A DNA stretch of 64,000 nt, taken from assembly GCA_015680685.1 (NCBI GenBank), contig MNCI01002989.1:906166-970165 (forward strand). The letters run 5' to 3'. Position numbers and translations under genes: made by a program. The notes under the pieces were generated by a model. That model had not been told where the DNA came from, did no database searches, and was given only the letters and a program-made list of their open reading frames with translations. Positions within the stretch are counted from its first letter, which is position 1. Each line of letters starts with the position of its first letter. Below, piece by piece: positions 23,790 to 36,499 of this stretch. Source of the stretch: Gnetum montanum (Eukaryota; Streptophyta; Gnetopsida; Gnetales; Gnetaceae).

Positions 23790-24584
23790 AGATGTGCTGG
23801 CACATTTGGCCATTTCATGAAGCAGGCTTAAATTAGTTGAGAATTTTTGGAGAAGTAGCTAAATTTTCAGTTTGAAAGGAAAAGAATAAGTGAACAAAAG
23901 GCATTCCTTTAATTTAAAAAAAATATTGGAGCACCAAGCCCTGCTGATAAGTACAGAATCACCAATGTGTTGTTCTACCTTTATAATTTATTATGATCCA
24001 CTGGGATTTATGGATGAATAGCCTGATAATTGCAAGTTCAGCAGTCTGGTGCAGGGTGAAGTTATTTCTCCTGTGAAATTCAAGAATATATTGTTTAAAA
24101 TTTCGTGGCTAAGCATGATATTTTTCTCTGTAATAAAAAGGAAAAAGTGGAATTCCGCAAAACACAGGAGGTGCTCCGCATTATTGCAAGGGACCATGGT
24201 ATGTGAACCAAATTTCATGGTACCAATCAAAACTGAGTATAGCAATCCATTATTCCACAGCACAATTCCAAATAATATGCACCTTGCAAAAAGAAACATT
24301 CATGTAAAAAGGCAGAAACGGGATTATTCAAGGGTTGCGCCAGCGCTTCGTCACTGGAATTCCAATTCTCCGCGACCATTTCTGCCTTGTAAAATATTAG
24401 GAAATAAAAATAAAAATCTGCAGCGATGAGAGCAAGAGGGGGCCTCCGAAACGGCACTGTGTACAGGAAATTCGGCAACAGAAAATGAAATGCCTGCACA
24501 GCAACAAAAATAGAGCCAAAGTTGATAGTGTCTCTATAAGAATTATCATCCTAGCATCATATAAATATTTTTCTAACTATTTTT

Positions 24585-24850
24585 CTGAAGTATGCCAGGA
24601 AATGGGCCAACGGCCAACGCTACATGGCACCGTCAGTGCAGGAAAACCGTTTAGAACAAGAAGCGATAATTTGCAGGGCGTGAAGCAGATGCGTAGCAAG
24701 GTTGAGAAGGGAGCCTCTTTAGATTTTCTTATCGTGCGCTCTGTGTCATGGAAACACGGATCATTATTTATTCTGGGGCACTCTCAGAAACAGCACTGGT
24801 GTGGAGACCTATGATGATGGCAGCCGCTTTGTGGGCCAGTTTAAGATAGG
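24585..24850 (+). pseudogene. MORN-repeat gene fragment in insertion a
   Basis: GTATGCCAGGAAATGGGCCA near 24590 matches the MORN coding sequence of insertion b (MYVRQWANGQSHGTGV). About 160 bp later, ACTGGTGTGGAGACC (about 24798) continues as TYDDGSRFVGQFK, matching b (TCDDGSHFVG-stop-FK). So the MORN segment is interrupted here. At the second stop of b (TAG), copy a has CAG. Other parts of a between 24000 and 25210 look like gene-derived sequence that I cannot identify. Confidence 0.5.
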
Positions 24851-26045
24851 AACAACCAGTAGAATCAGTGCGGCCGATTAAATGGGTAATAAAGAAAAAA
24901 AATAGCATTGCAACTACGTCGACCATTTCATGGGAACGCTGGCTTCGTGCCCATGCCAACTCCTACGGTTGCAGTTTCAGCAGAGCCATTGCTGGAGATT
25001 GAGATGGCACTTCACAACCGCTATCGATAATGACGATTATGATGGTGGCAGTTCATGGCCGTTACAGCCAAACGGAAAGACGACGAAACAAGAAGAGGTT
25101 TAGCAATAGCCATAACCACAAGACAGGCCGTTTCTGAGCTGAACATGGACATAAACATGGACGTTGATATTGCCGATATTTCACACGCTTTTCCTTCCTC
25201 CAAACCTTTTTAATCAAATTTAATTTGATTTTCATTTTGCTTTGTTTAAGAAAGAAGTAAAGGGTATATTGTTATTATTGCAAAAGGAAAGAGAAGTTAT
25301 AAGGCATTTATTCAATATTGTATGTATGGAACAAGTGTCCTTTGTAATTTTTAAATATAATGGTGGTGATAACTTCCCCTTGGTGGTTACAACTAAATTT
25401 TAATTTCCCATGGTACTTATAACCACCAAATAGGCCACTTGGCAACTACATGGGACACTTGCCAACCGTAGCTTTTTTGTCTCTATGGTAGTTAAACCAC
25501 CTAAGATATTTTTGTAACTTCCCTACCTACCTTTGAACCCTATAGAAAGGCTTCAGGGGTCAAGGAGGAATTTTTGGAAGGAATTTTTGGGGGGATGACT
25601 TTTTGGAGGTCTCATACATCACACTTTTGAGAAGACATTGGGATCACACTTGGACTCTCACTTGGAGACACACTTGGCGTCTTGAGAAGAGCTTTGTAAA
25701 GAAGAAATTGTGAACGATTGCTTGTAAGATGGCTTGCTAGAGTAAAGATTTCAGCCTCTTTGTCATGGTCCTATGAGTTATGTTTTATTTTTATTTTTTT
25801 AAAATTGTTTAACTAGTGGTTTAGATAGTATCATCCTTGGCAAGTAATTTTGGGATTTTTAGATTGCTCTTATTGTTCTTGTTGCCCGATAGAAAATTTC
25901 TGTTAAAATTTTGCCATAGAAGCTCTTGTGTTCAAAAGCCTTAAGAGCATTTTAGTAGTAAATTTTGTTATTGTGCAACGTATAGGAACTGCTATTGGTA
26001 TTTTTGTAAGAGAGCCTCTGCTTGTAGTCATGTCGTTGAACAATT

Positions 26046-26254
26046 NNNNNNNNNNNNNNNNNNNNNNNNNNNNNNNNNNNNNNNNNNNNNNNNNNNNNNN
26101 NNNNNNNNNNNNNNNNNNNNNNNNNNNNNNNNNNNNNNNNNNNNNNNNNNNNNNNNNNNNNNNNNNNNNNNNNNNNNNNNNNNNNNNNNNNNNNNNNNNN
26201 NNNNNNNNNNNNNNNNNNNNNNNNNNNNNNNNNNNNNNNNNNNNNNNNNNNNNN
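26046..26254. other. assembly gap (N run)
   Basis: 209 unresolved bases inside insertion a. The homologous part of insertion b (around 38645-39005) is complete and suggests what is missing. Confidence 0.98.
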
Positions 26255-26699
26255 CTTTCTTTTCTTTTCTGTCTATTTCCATCGAATCTTGCTCTATTTC
26301 TAGTTTTCTTGTGGAACTATCTCTTTCTCTGGGGAAAATTAGGAGTAGATTTGCGAAGTTGTGCTCAAATGTTTTTGCAAAATTTTATTTGTTACAAGTA
26401 GGTATTATAAGGACCGCATAGACTAGGCAGTTGAACAAAATAGGAAACTTTCAACAACTCACAGTACTTGGCAAAGTTGGCTGAATCTCTTTAAAGTAGG
26501 TCATTTGTAGTTTACACACAATGCAATCGTTACATTTCACACAACCGCATGCCGCAACAGCACACACACATACTCACATTAACTACTGAGTTTATTTGGA
26601 GGTATCTGGGCCTTGGTGTTGCCAGAGACCAGTAGGCACCTAAATCCTGTTTGAAGACACTCGTTGGTGGTCGCGTCCCAAACGGTCGCCAACAAGATG

Positions 26700-27784
26700 C
26701 ATTCTAAAAGTTGGAAGAAATTTAGCACATATGCAGGGGAAGCCTTTTCCTCATCAATAGTCATCATCTTTTGGTCCATCAATGTAGGGGGAGGTTAACC
26801 GAAACTATCACTAAAAAGACACTCAAGTTGTAAGAGTTTTCATTCTAGCACCCCTAGATAAAGAAAAAGAATATATCTATCCATGTTACATGGTAAAGTA
26901 TCTAATCTTTTTTTTAGTTAAAGTATGGTTAAATATTTTACCTTAAGATGTATTTCTTGATAAAGTAATTGAATTGACATAGTCATAAACAATTTTGTTA
27001 TGGGAACCTATTGAGGATATGATTGGTTGATTCTTATCTATTTAGATTTTTAGCATGATATGCTATGCCTTTTTTATCATTCTTATGGCTATTGAATCTA
27101 AGATCTTCAAACTTATATGTATTGTATTCACTCTCCTTGTTGAATTGCGCTATCTTTTTGCTAATGTCCAAAAAGGAGGAGAGTAGTCTGATGATGAAGA
27201 CTAATTTTTGTGACTTGGTTTTATCATTTATAGTCTTCATACTTAAATAATTAATCATAGATTTAAGAGTTTTAGAATTTTAATGCCTATTATATCCTTG
27301 CTTATGGAATGTTGTTTCAAAGATAGGATACCTAATCTTTAGTGCTTAGCCTTTGCTCCTAAATGGAAATATTATAGACTAAAACACCACCAAGAAAATC
27401 TATGTTGCAACTTGTAAACCTTCACCACCCAACTTGAGGCAAGAGTTTATTGTAAATGTGAGATTTCTATACCATGAGTAGCAATCTTTCATACTTTAAA
27501 TTTTTGGGGCTAAGAAATGCTTCATAAGTTCCTACTACCTCACTTCCTAAGTGAAAAAGGCAATGTCATCTTTATATTTGGGCTTGGGAATGCTGAAAAT
27601 GCCTTGGAGATGGCCAAATTTGGCATTTTCATGGTTATTTGTGATGGTATAACCTCAAATACCATAGAACCACCTACACCTAGCATTGCTAATGTTGGGT
27701 TTTTATTTTCTAGCAACTTCCAATGTAGTTGCCATGAAACCCAATGTGGATGTTGCAAGGCTAGCACTAAAGTTGTTGGATTAT
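26700..27784. other. unassigned stretch
   Basis: AT-rich sequence between insertion a and the 27.8-kb repeat block. Short frames exist on both strands, but none has motifs or a decay pattern that would support a gene. Pre-insertion sequence continues from 23789 into 26700. Confidence 0.35.
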
Positions 27785-28060
27785 AAAATTTCCCATTGGA
27801 ATATATGATTTCCCAACAATGGCTAGTGTAGCCATCACCATTTCTTGCAGTTGTAGCATAGCCAGTGTAGTCATTGTAAATGCTACATATATGATTTCCC
27901 AACAATGGCTAGCGTAGTCATCACCATTTCTTGTAGTTGTAGCATAGCTAGTGTAGTCATTGTAAAATTTCCCGTTGGAATATATGATTTCCCAACAATG
28001 GCTAGCATAGTCATCACCATTTCTTGTAGTTGTAGCATAGCCAGTGTAGTCATTGTAAAT
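27785..28060 (+). repeat. short tandem repeat with GGCTAGTGTAG words (5' side of Tat-like element 1)
   Basis: Three units start with ATGATTTCCCAACAATGG at 27805, 27891 and 27984 (offsets 86 and 93 bp). Each contains GGCTAG(T/C)(G/A)TAG(C/T)C and ATAGC(C/T)AGTGTAGTC. The same CTAGTGTAGTC word is the core of array A at 34.3-36.1 kb, which lies downstream of the same gag-protease gene. Confidence 0.85.
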
Positions 28061-29750
28061 TCTTAGTAGTTTTCACATGGCCAATGTAGTTGAGGTAAGC
28101 CTAGCTTAGTCACAAAATTCTATTTATTATTTTTAATATGTGAATTGGTTTTTGATGGCTTTGGTGGATCAAAACTTACCTTAAATGGTCAAATATGCTA
28201 GGAATTATGACCTACTACACCTACAATCAACGCCAATCTGTCAACAATCATGGTAGAAATTTGTAGCCCAAAATTAGCAACCTTAAAGCCTCTAAAAGCC
28301 AAACTTGAACACATTATTTAGGTTCTAAAAACATTTTGGTAGATCTATAAACATTGTTGCAACCATACCACTATAGCAACCTTGAGCACCTAAAATCCAT
28401 TTCAACATTTTGAAGAGTTTTGAAATAATTGGTATCTACTAGAGCACTAGAGACCTTTAGTGTAGTCCCATTGCTACCAAAGTCCAACACCATTTTTCAC
28501 ATCATTTATACCCAAAAGTTACAGATTCAAGTGAAATATAGTAAGAAGTTCTTAATGATTAGAGTGGGAAGTGTCTAGATTATGGATTTTGAATACAAAA
28601 CACAACCTACTAGCTCCAATAGTCTTCAAGCTCTATCCAAGCCAGCTTCTTGTGCATTTGGACATACAATCTATACTCGAACTTTATAATTTAAGAAATT
28701 TGTTGTTCAATAAATTTTTTAGTTCATTTATAGTGTAGATTTAGTTTCAAGTTTAATTTGGTATTTTATTTATTTTTATTTGAATTTGCAATTCAATTTC
28801 TATTTTCATTCTTATTTACATTCTCTAAGTCCCTAGGTGATCAATGAGACCATCCAGGGTACCTTGCATCTTATTTCTCAAAGGTCTTTGGGATCCAAGA
28901 TTAGGTTCTTTCACCTAGGATTTTTAGTTCTTCTAAGACTAAATTTTCTAGGTGCTATAATTTATGACCCTAGAAGGAGGGCCTTTAATAAAATTCTTAG
29001 TCCATAACCCTTTTCCAAGATCTTTTTTAACCAATTTCCAGAACATTGTTCAATCATTTTTCAAAATCAAGGCTTCTACATTTTGAAATCTAAAACCTGT
29101 AAACATCTACCCATAAAGCCAATGTTGGTATTTAAATACCCATAACTAAATATCCAGCATAGTTGTTGTGGGTGATTTTAATTTTTACATCATTTTCATA
29201 GCCATTCATAAACTTTCTAAGTCTAGCATAGTCAACACTTAAAACTACAAAACCCACATCCAAGATATCCTGAAAACCAATGCAGCCCCACTCAAACATC
29301 ATCAACTAGTCACAAACTATGCCTTGAATAGGCTCTTTATTTTCTTCCATGCCTTTCTCCATCCAACTTTGATCTAGACGGTCCTCACAAGTGGTTTGTA
29401 TCACTGCTCACCCCTTCTCTATACCAGTGAATGCCATAGTGGGACCACAAGTGATCCTAGAGACACATACATTTTTTGTCCCCTTTGTGCCTTAAGTGAA
29501 AGCACAAACATCCTTTTGATTATTTAGCCCATGCATGATCACTATAATCTAACTCTCCCTTCTATACCATAACCCATCGCAAGGCCACATGCTTCTCAAT
29601 TAACACCTCAACCATTTGTACAAACACTACAACCCATGGGAATGCTCTAAGGATTGGATCAAGCATTCCAAATGATTCTTGACCTTACAACCCAAATGCT
29701 CTAAGGATTACAAACACTACAACCCATGGGAATGCTCTTCTAAACAAGAT
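28061..29750 (+). other. 5' region of Tat-like element 1, no clear coding
   Basis: A noncoding or fully decayed stretch before recognisable gag. It holds further copies of the TAGTGTAGTC word (for example near 28470). A direct repeat of CAAACACTACAACCCATGGG occurs near 29620 and 29708. The N-terminal Gag segment kept in elements 2 and 3 was not found here. Confidence 0.4.
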
Positions 29751-29759
29751 TCTAGAATC

Positions 29760-31440
29760 AAAAATCATAACTTAGCTTCTCACCATATTCAAGGGGATAG
29801 TTAATGACTTTATTAAGTCAAAACTTTACTATTTGGACCCATGATCACTCAACCAAGCATTTTCTCAAACCAAAAACATAGAGGATGCTACTAAGGCCAA
29901 TCATGACCCAGCTTATGTGGCTTATAAAAATCAAAAGGCAAGGAGGAATAGCAATAAAGCCAAGAAAGAGCATATAACTAACCCCCTTCAATGGCTTCAT
30001 CATATGTGTCCCCCTTCAATGGCTTCAAAAACTAAGTGCAATCAATAAGTTACCAATCCTCTAAAGCCTAAGAAGCCATTTGTTATTTAGGTTCCTCCAC
30101 CTTCAACAAGTAAAACTATAATAACTTATGATCAAAGCCCATCAATAGTGATCGACAACTCAAAGGTTACCAAGAAATCATCATTACAATGGTGATAAAA
30201 TTAACCTATCACTAAATCAACAACAAAGCATACTAAAGATGGCCAACACCAAAAGGCTTCAAAATTAACTAACCCACCAAGGTCTATACCAAGATCAACT
30301 ATACCCATGGACAAGGGGCCCAAGGCACATACATCAAAATCTAAGCCACAAACATTGGAAAGGATGGATGAGGTTAAGACCATCAAGGTTGAAAGATCAC
30401 GTGCCAAGGAAGAGAATTTCCTCATAACAATGGAACAAGCTAAATAATCCCTCAAGCAAAAAAACACATCACCAAAATTGTATGACCTAGTCTTAACCTT
30501 TCCAACTTATAGGGATGCACTAGCTCAAGCGTTGACCTCTATACCTATGAGCAAAGGCATGTCCACCAACAAAGAATCAATCCACTCTATCATTCAGCAA
30601 GCTTCACTTAGGTAAAATAGGCATCAACCAATGCCTAACTTTCATGATTGTTAGGTGAAGATTGACTATCAAAACAAAGAAGTGTTATCCACTCTTTTCC
30701 TCATGACTATAAGAGTTGGCAAGTACAAGGTTCATTATGTCCATGTGGATGACGAGATGACAACTAATGTGGTACCATTTTCCATTATTGATAAACTAGT
30801 CCTAACTGAGAACATTTAAGAATCCACTACCTTATCACTCATGTCATTCAAAGAGTCATCAGTAGCGGTGTGAGGTTCTATCTCCTTGGATTTTGTAGCC
30901 AATGAGCAATTCCCTACATCTGCCAACTTCCTAGTGGTCAAAGAGACACTTGGCTTCAACTTAATCTTAGGAAGATCATGGTTAGCTAAGCTTCATGCAT
31001 TCTCATCTCCTATACATTAGAAGACTCACTTGCCATATGATGATGGAAAAATTATGATCCATGGAGACAATATGTCAGTACCTTTGGTTAACTATGTCAA
31101 CATTGATCGAGATTCAGATGTGCAGTTTCAAGAGAAAACTCCTAATACTAAGACTAGGGCCACCAACAATAAAGACAAGAATGATGCTAGCAATATCAAC
31201 TCAGTGACATGGAATGGTAAAAAAAATACCTATAACTTTCCATGCTAAATGAGAGAGATGGTGACCATGAAATCATGCCAAAAGGATTCCTTGATCTTTC
31301 AATGATCAAACAACAAGATTATGGTAAGCATCTCATCCATTCTTTTGTCACACATTTCTTTATCTTTGCAATGTTATATGATGTTTTATTATTGATTCTA
31401 TCATTCTATGCTCTTTCAAAAGCATCCCATACTTGCTAGG
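29760..31440 (+). pseudogene. gag-pro: degenerate gag-protease, Tat/Ogre-like element 1
   Basis: Gag residues VNDFIKSKLYYLDP and LNQAFSQTKNIEDATKANHD (about 29800-29925) are near-identical in elements 2 and 3. A Lys/Thr/Ser-rich linker follows. The protease region has YVHVDDEMTTNVVPFSIIDK (about 30738-30795), where the D-T-G-like motif of the family reads D-D-E. Then come EQFPTSANFLVVKETLGFN, LILGRSWLAKL and LPYDDGKIMIHGDN, matching the family. The last frame 31030-31248 ends shortly after. In-frame TAG and frameshifts are present. This is the gag-pro half only; a GCC minisatellite starts right after. Confidence 0.75.
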
Positions 31441-31454
31441 CAAATATAGATCAC

Positions 31455-31632
31455 AGCTTGCGAAGGTCTAAAATTGGCAATGTCATGGCCTGCTAAAGCC
31501 TAAAATTGGCAACATCATGGCCCGCTAAGTCCTAAAACTAGAAAGATTATGGCCCTCCATGACCTAAAACTAACAAACTGCATGGTCCTCCAAGGCCTTA
31601 AACTAGTGGCCCACCATGGCCTAAAGCTAGCA
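31455..31632 (+). repeat. GCC-type minisatellite after gag-pro 1
   Basis: About six imperfect units of roughly 35 bp, built on CATGGCCTGCTAAAGCCTAA followed by AATTGGCAA. Equivalent units lie at 42780-43160 (+), at 57778-57945 and 47548-47690 (reverse complement), and at the broken site 36188-36201/39435-39460. Confidence 0.85.
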
Positions 31633-32002
31633 AATATTTTATCACCATTTACAACCTAGTTCCCACCCTACTAGCCAACATATAGCCAAGTTTACCTTTT
31701 TATAACCACTCATAATTGCATAAGCTAATCAACATAACCTATAACATGGAAAAAAACATAAAATTCATTACATGAATGAAACATTAAATATTAAAATTTT
31801 TAAACTAAATTAAAATTCAAAAATAATAATAGTCCAACGTCTTTTACATGGTAACCAAGGTCACAAATTTTTAAGTAATAAACTGTCTCTCAAACATCAA
31901 TTGGTAACACTAACCATAACAACATGATAACACCAACAAAGTCAACAAAAAATAGTAGGGATAACCAAAGGAAATGATCAAATGATGGTACTAAAGGGCT
32001 AC
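31633..32002. other. no gene seen
   Basis: AT-rich spacer between the GCC units and the last exon of the antisense ORF. No motif recognised. Confidence 0.4.
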
Positions 32003-33721
32003 TTAAGGAGATTGAGAAGTACTTCCATCTTCACCACTAGGTCCATCAGTGTCACCTAGTACCTATGCCACAACAACACAAGTTTAATTAGTAATCAAGA
32101 AAATAGGAAACTAAATACAAAAAACTATTATATAGTAAAAATGACTACAAATTTAATATAAATGTTGCAATTCAAAACAAATAATCAAATCCATAGCTTT
32201 TAACACTTAGAGCAAAAAGACAATAATCAAAATTATGAACAGTTTACATATAACAACTTGATAGAACCAAGCAGCCTACTAAAAATTTATAGCAATTTTC
32301 ATGATAAGATATGCATAAAAATTATGAGATATTTATGTAGAAACATTGAAAACATGAAAAAATAGCTTGTATCTACTACAACAGTCACATAAACCGAATT
32401 TGAGTTTTGCAAAAATTTACTAGTAGTCCTAGTTAACAGTGAAACTAGCTATAGTAAAAACAATAGGAGGTTAGTTAAAACTTTTAGAAAAATTCAAATG
32501 TCTATTGAAAACTAAAATTCAACATGAAAATGTCCTTAAGGAATTTTGAACATCATCATAAAAATACAAAAACCACACCAATGCTACCTATACTGATAGG
32601 AAGGTTTGTAGTTTTCATGACCAAAACGACAACTGTATGGGGTTGTCTATGCTAGGATGAAAATGATAGATTAGGACTAAAAACGTTTTTCTAAGTCTAG
32701 GGATTTTTGGGTATGAAATTAAATTGAATTTAACATCTATGTTGCATGTACAATCTTGGGAAAAATTTAAAACACCACACAAACCCATAACCAAATTCAA
32801 CCAAAAATTGCACAACAACATGAAATTGAAGAAAATGGCCATGAGGAATTATTGATTAAAAATATCTCAAAATTTTTAAAAACTACTAAAACTAATTCCA
32901 AACCCATCCTAACACCTTTGAGGATCCCCAAGAACTTGGGATGTTGGTTGAAAAAATTTTACAAAGTATCAACGTTGCCCATCTTCACAGAGGTAATGCC
33001 ATAAAAATCAAGAATTTCAGCATACATCGATCTATGAAAAACTTCACCAAAATTTAACCTTATATCCAAATTTAATGATTCCATAGCCATTTGAAATGTT
33101 CAAAACTAAAATAAAAATATAAAACCTAAAAACCAGGAAATTATTAACCATTTTGGAATGAGAAAATACCAAATTGACATGGAAAACAACCAAAAATTGA
33201 AACCCCACTATACATTGGCTTATGGAAAAATTCATAGAAAATCAATCATAGGTCAAAATCCAATGGTTCAAAAACTAGTTTTACTAGTAAAAATATTAAT
33301 ACAATCCCATGGCCATAAAATATAAAATTTCTAAATTTTTTGCATACAAAAATAATACAAAAGTGGTGTTTCTTTATGGCCTGAAACTACATAAAAGTGC
33401 ATAGAAAAGACAAATAATTTTTTTGTTCAATATACACAAATCCCACAACCAAAGTAACACTAAAAACCCATAAAAATAGCCTAAATATAATGTTGGAATT
33501 TTTCAAAAGAATTTATAACCAAAAGAAACACCCATACAACCAAAAACACCTATGATTGCAATGAAACTTTGCATGAAATGGTTAGGAGTTGTGTACTTGG
33601 GGGTCATGGCAAATGAACCTTCATGAATCAAGGACTATGGTAAGTTGGATAGGACTTTAATAGCTACATTAGCCTCCTTCAAGGCTGGATTCTTTCTAGT
33701 GGAAGCCTTCCTTTTAGACAT
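32003..33721 (-). pseudogene. antisense multi-exon ORF remnant, element 1
   Basis: On the minus strand an ATG at 33721 opens MSKRKASTRKNPALKEANVA and runs to about 33550. A long AT-rich, intron-like stretch follows, ending in a pyrimidine-poor but clear GGCATAG acceptor at 32063. The short last exon 32062-32003 reads VLGDTDGPSGEDGSTSQSP before a stop. It resembles the last exon of the antisense ORF of element 3 (TSRDIGRPSNEGGNDPPLPP). The middle exons of element 3 are not seen here. It lies between the GCC minisatellite and array A, opposite to gag-pro, as in element 3. Function unknown. Confidence 0.5.
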
Positions 33722-34138
33722 GATGACAACTGATACAAAAAACCACAAAACATGTTCAAACCTTTTGAGCTCCTACAACATCTACACCTACTCCTTTGGG
33801 GAGGATAGCTAGACTATGCTGATAATAGGTGTGGTAGAAGCCAGAACAAGATTAGAGATTTGGTTCTATGGATTAAAGCTTGGAAGTCATGAAAGAATTA
33901 TAATTTTTACAAAATTGTAATTTGGTAACCACTCCCAAACTTATGCACCTATCTTTAAAACCCCAACTTCCCAAAAATGTTCATCCAAGTCCCACTTAAC
34001 TTTATGATAACAATTAGCAAGTGGGAATATGCTGGGTAAGTGAAAATAAATTCATAAAAAAATTCCTATTTAAGATGGACTAGGCACCTATGTAACAAGC
34101 CAATAAAAATCATACTACACTTGGATTTAAGCCTTCTC

Positions 34139-36080
34139 CATGGTGACTACACTAGGGTTTAAGCATCCAAAAGCCTTGAAATAGATTCTAAATCCCAAAT
34201 TCTACAAAAAACCACCTCTCAATTGTCCACACATGTCATGAAACCTTATGATCAAAATGAAACATCTTGGCATTGATGGAAAATGAACACCAAGGCCAAA
34301 ACTCAAACCAAAACCTATCATTTAGGGTAACTACGTTGCCCAACAACCTGACTACATTAACCAACATAGTCCCAAGTGGGATAATGTCTTCTACCATTAA
34401 CCAAACTCCCAATTGACTCCAAAATTACCCTACACCAAACCCTCACCTAAGCTCCTAGTAGCATCAAAATTTTACAAAACTGGTTGAAAAGCACCAAAAG
34501 TCATTTCTCTTACATAGACTATGCTAGCAGAGAGCTCAAATACACTAACTAATGTAGTCCCATGATAGTTGAAGAAGAAATGAACACCAAAAGCCAAAAA
34601 TAGCCTCTAAGATGACACACCTTGAGCCCCAAAGTCTCCAATAAGCCTGAAACATAAGGAAACCAAGAAAAAATGGAAAAACTCCTTCTTCCATCCTTAA
34701 ACTATGTTAGAAATTACTAGGAATATGCTAGCCAGCATAGTCCCAACATAGTTAGGAGAAGATGAACTAGTAAAAATCAAAAGTAACCTTCAAACTGACA
34801 TATCTTAACCTTCACATTTCCTCAAAGCCTCTAGTGATCTTGCACTAGCAAACTATGAGACAAAAGCTAGCCAAATTTCATTTCCACCTTAGGACTACAC
34901 TGAGGAAGCCTGAGACTATGCTAACTAGCATATTCCAAGCATAGTCTGACTACAAAAACACCAAAATAAGCCAAGGTCAAATTATGTTCCTAATACATCA
35001 TTTCATCTCCAAAAAATTATTGGAGGCTTCCAGAGCCACTAAACCTTGCAACCTAAGTTGAGGATCGTCAAAACTCACCATACATCCTACATCTATGCTA
35101 GGACTATGTTGGCTAGTGTATTCTAGTGATTTATGACAATCTTGACACTCAAATGGCCATCAAAAGTAACCATCTTGGGCTTGAAATCCTATTTCCAAAT
35201 ATTAGTGATCCAAGAACTTAAAAACCTAGTAGATTGATCATGAAATTTCATCAAAATGCAAGATTCATCTTGTGACTATTCTAGAGGAGGCCTAGACTAC
35301 ATTGGTCAATGTAGCCCTAGTTTAGTCATGATTGTGAGTGGATATAATTAGTACCATAACATCCTGAATGGCCTAAAATTTGACTTTATACATTTAAAAC
35401 ATTTTTCAACATTACCTAGTCACAATTTCACCTTGTTTTGATCATGAAAATGTCAAATTCCATTGGTCTATGCTAAGGTAAGGTTGGGACTATATTGGCA
35501 AGTGTAGTCCTTACCCCAGGGTGGTCAAACCAATATCACAACACTCGAAATGACAAAAAGCTTGATTTATGAAGCCAAGAACCTTAGAATACTAAGGTTA
35601 GCTATATTTTGACATTGTTTGACCATGAAAAGCTTAGTTTTTGGTCCATCTACGCTAGAGAAACCCTCAACTATGCTGGCTAGCATAGTCATGAGATGTT
35701 AATGCCAAAGCTCCACTTTTAGTAGCCTATTTTGACTTCCAAATGCCTTGTTCACTCTCTTCAGGACCCTGCACTACCTTAGGAAGCCGGTGAAGTACAA
35801 TTTCCAACCCTGAAACTCCTTGAATGTACTTTTCCCATGCATCTATCATAGGACTACATTGGCTAGTGTAGTCCTAGTGTAGCCACTAGTATTTGCATCA
35901 TTTATAGCTTTCCAAGGGTCAAAAAGATGCTAAAATTCACCAATCTTCAATCCCATTCCACTATGTTAGCCATATAAACCATTAGGATTGCAAAACTAGC
36001 CATAGCAAACCTAGAAGACTATTTGTTAACACCAACTACACTAGGGCCTATCCCAACTATGCTGGATAGTGTAGTCCTAG
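34139..36080. repeat. array A: ~189-bp tandem repeat with GACTATGCTGGCTAGCATAGTC-type dyads
   Basis: Imperfect palindromes of the form GACTAYRYTGGCTAGYRTAG start near 34350, 34537, 34722, 34912, 35101, 35294, 35488, 35669, 35851 and 36055. The mean step is 189 bp. An eleventh, weaker half-site lies at about 34145. Between the dyads the units are diverged but share A-rich phrases such as AAAAGTAACC and CTTGAAA. The array sits upstream (in minus orientation) of the antisense ORF start at 33721. No coding frame runs through it. Confidence 0.85.
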
Positions 36081-36499
36081 CCAAGCCTAGTGTAGTCACA
36101 TGAAAAAGTATCAATTTAGACTTCAAATAGTTATCAAATGACCTCACCAAGTACCCAAAGTTACTTATCAATTTTGTACACCTACTCCATGACCTACTAA
36201 GTGTTGGCACATTTTGGCCATTTCATGGAACAAGTTGGCATGATAAAATTGATTAAAGGTTTTTGCAGTTTTTAGTACTTTCTTATTCATAGTTGGAGAA
36301 GTGGCAAGAATTCCAGCATAAACTTTTGAATGGTTTTCTACTGGTGCAATAGCATTTGACCCAACTGATAAAGAAAATGCTTTTGAATCTAATCCTTGAA
36401 CACCAGTCCGCAACTTCTCACCCAATAACTCATTAGGAGTTCATGAAGCATTATTGCTTGTATGCAGGGCTTGGGCCCTTGGTTGAGGTAAGCGTGATG

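Larger units (their letters stand above)
23790..26699 (+). mobile_element. LTR-type insertion a carrying host gene fragments
   Basis: The element 23795-26694 begins TGCTGGCACATTTGGCC and ends GGTCGCCAACA. It is flanked by AGATG at 23790-23794 and 26695-26699. The ends match insertion b (36202-39434). TG...CA termini and a perfect 5-bp duplication identify an LTR-type integration. No second LTR is seen inside, so it is probably a solo LTR. The right half shares long stretches with b, from the CACTTGGCAACT block near 25437 through GATAGTATCATCCTTGGCAA (about 25820) to the end. The middle (24000-25210) is richer in GC and holds non-element sequence. A 209-bp assembly gap lies inside. Confidence 0.8.

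Noticed and set aside
25928-26401. Long ORF spanning the N gap
   Set aside because: Most of it is unresolved N, and the flanks are LTR sequence shared with insertion b.
34139-36080. Possible CRISPR-like array of dyads
   Set aside because: Spacing near 189 bp, diverged dyads, related inter-dyad sequence and plant context. No Cas genes.
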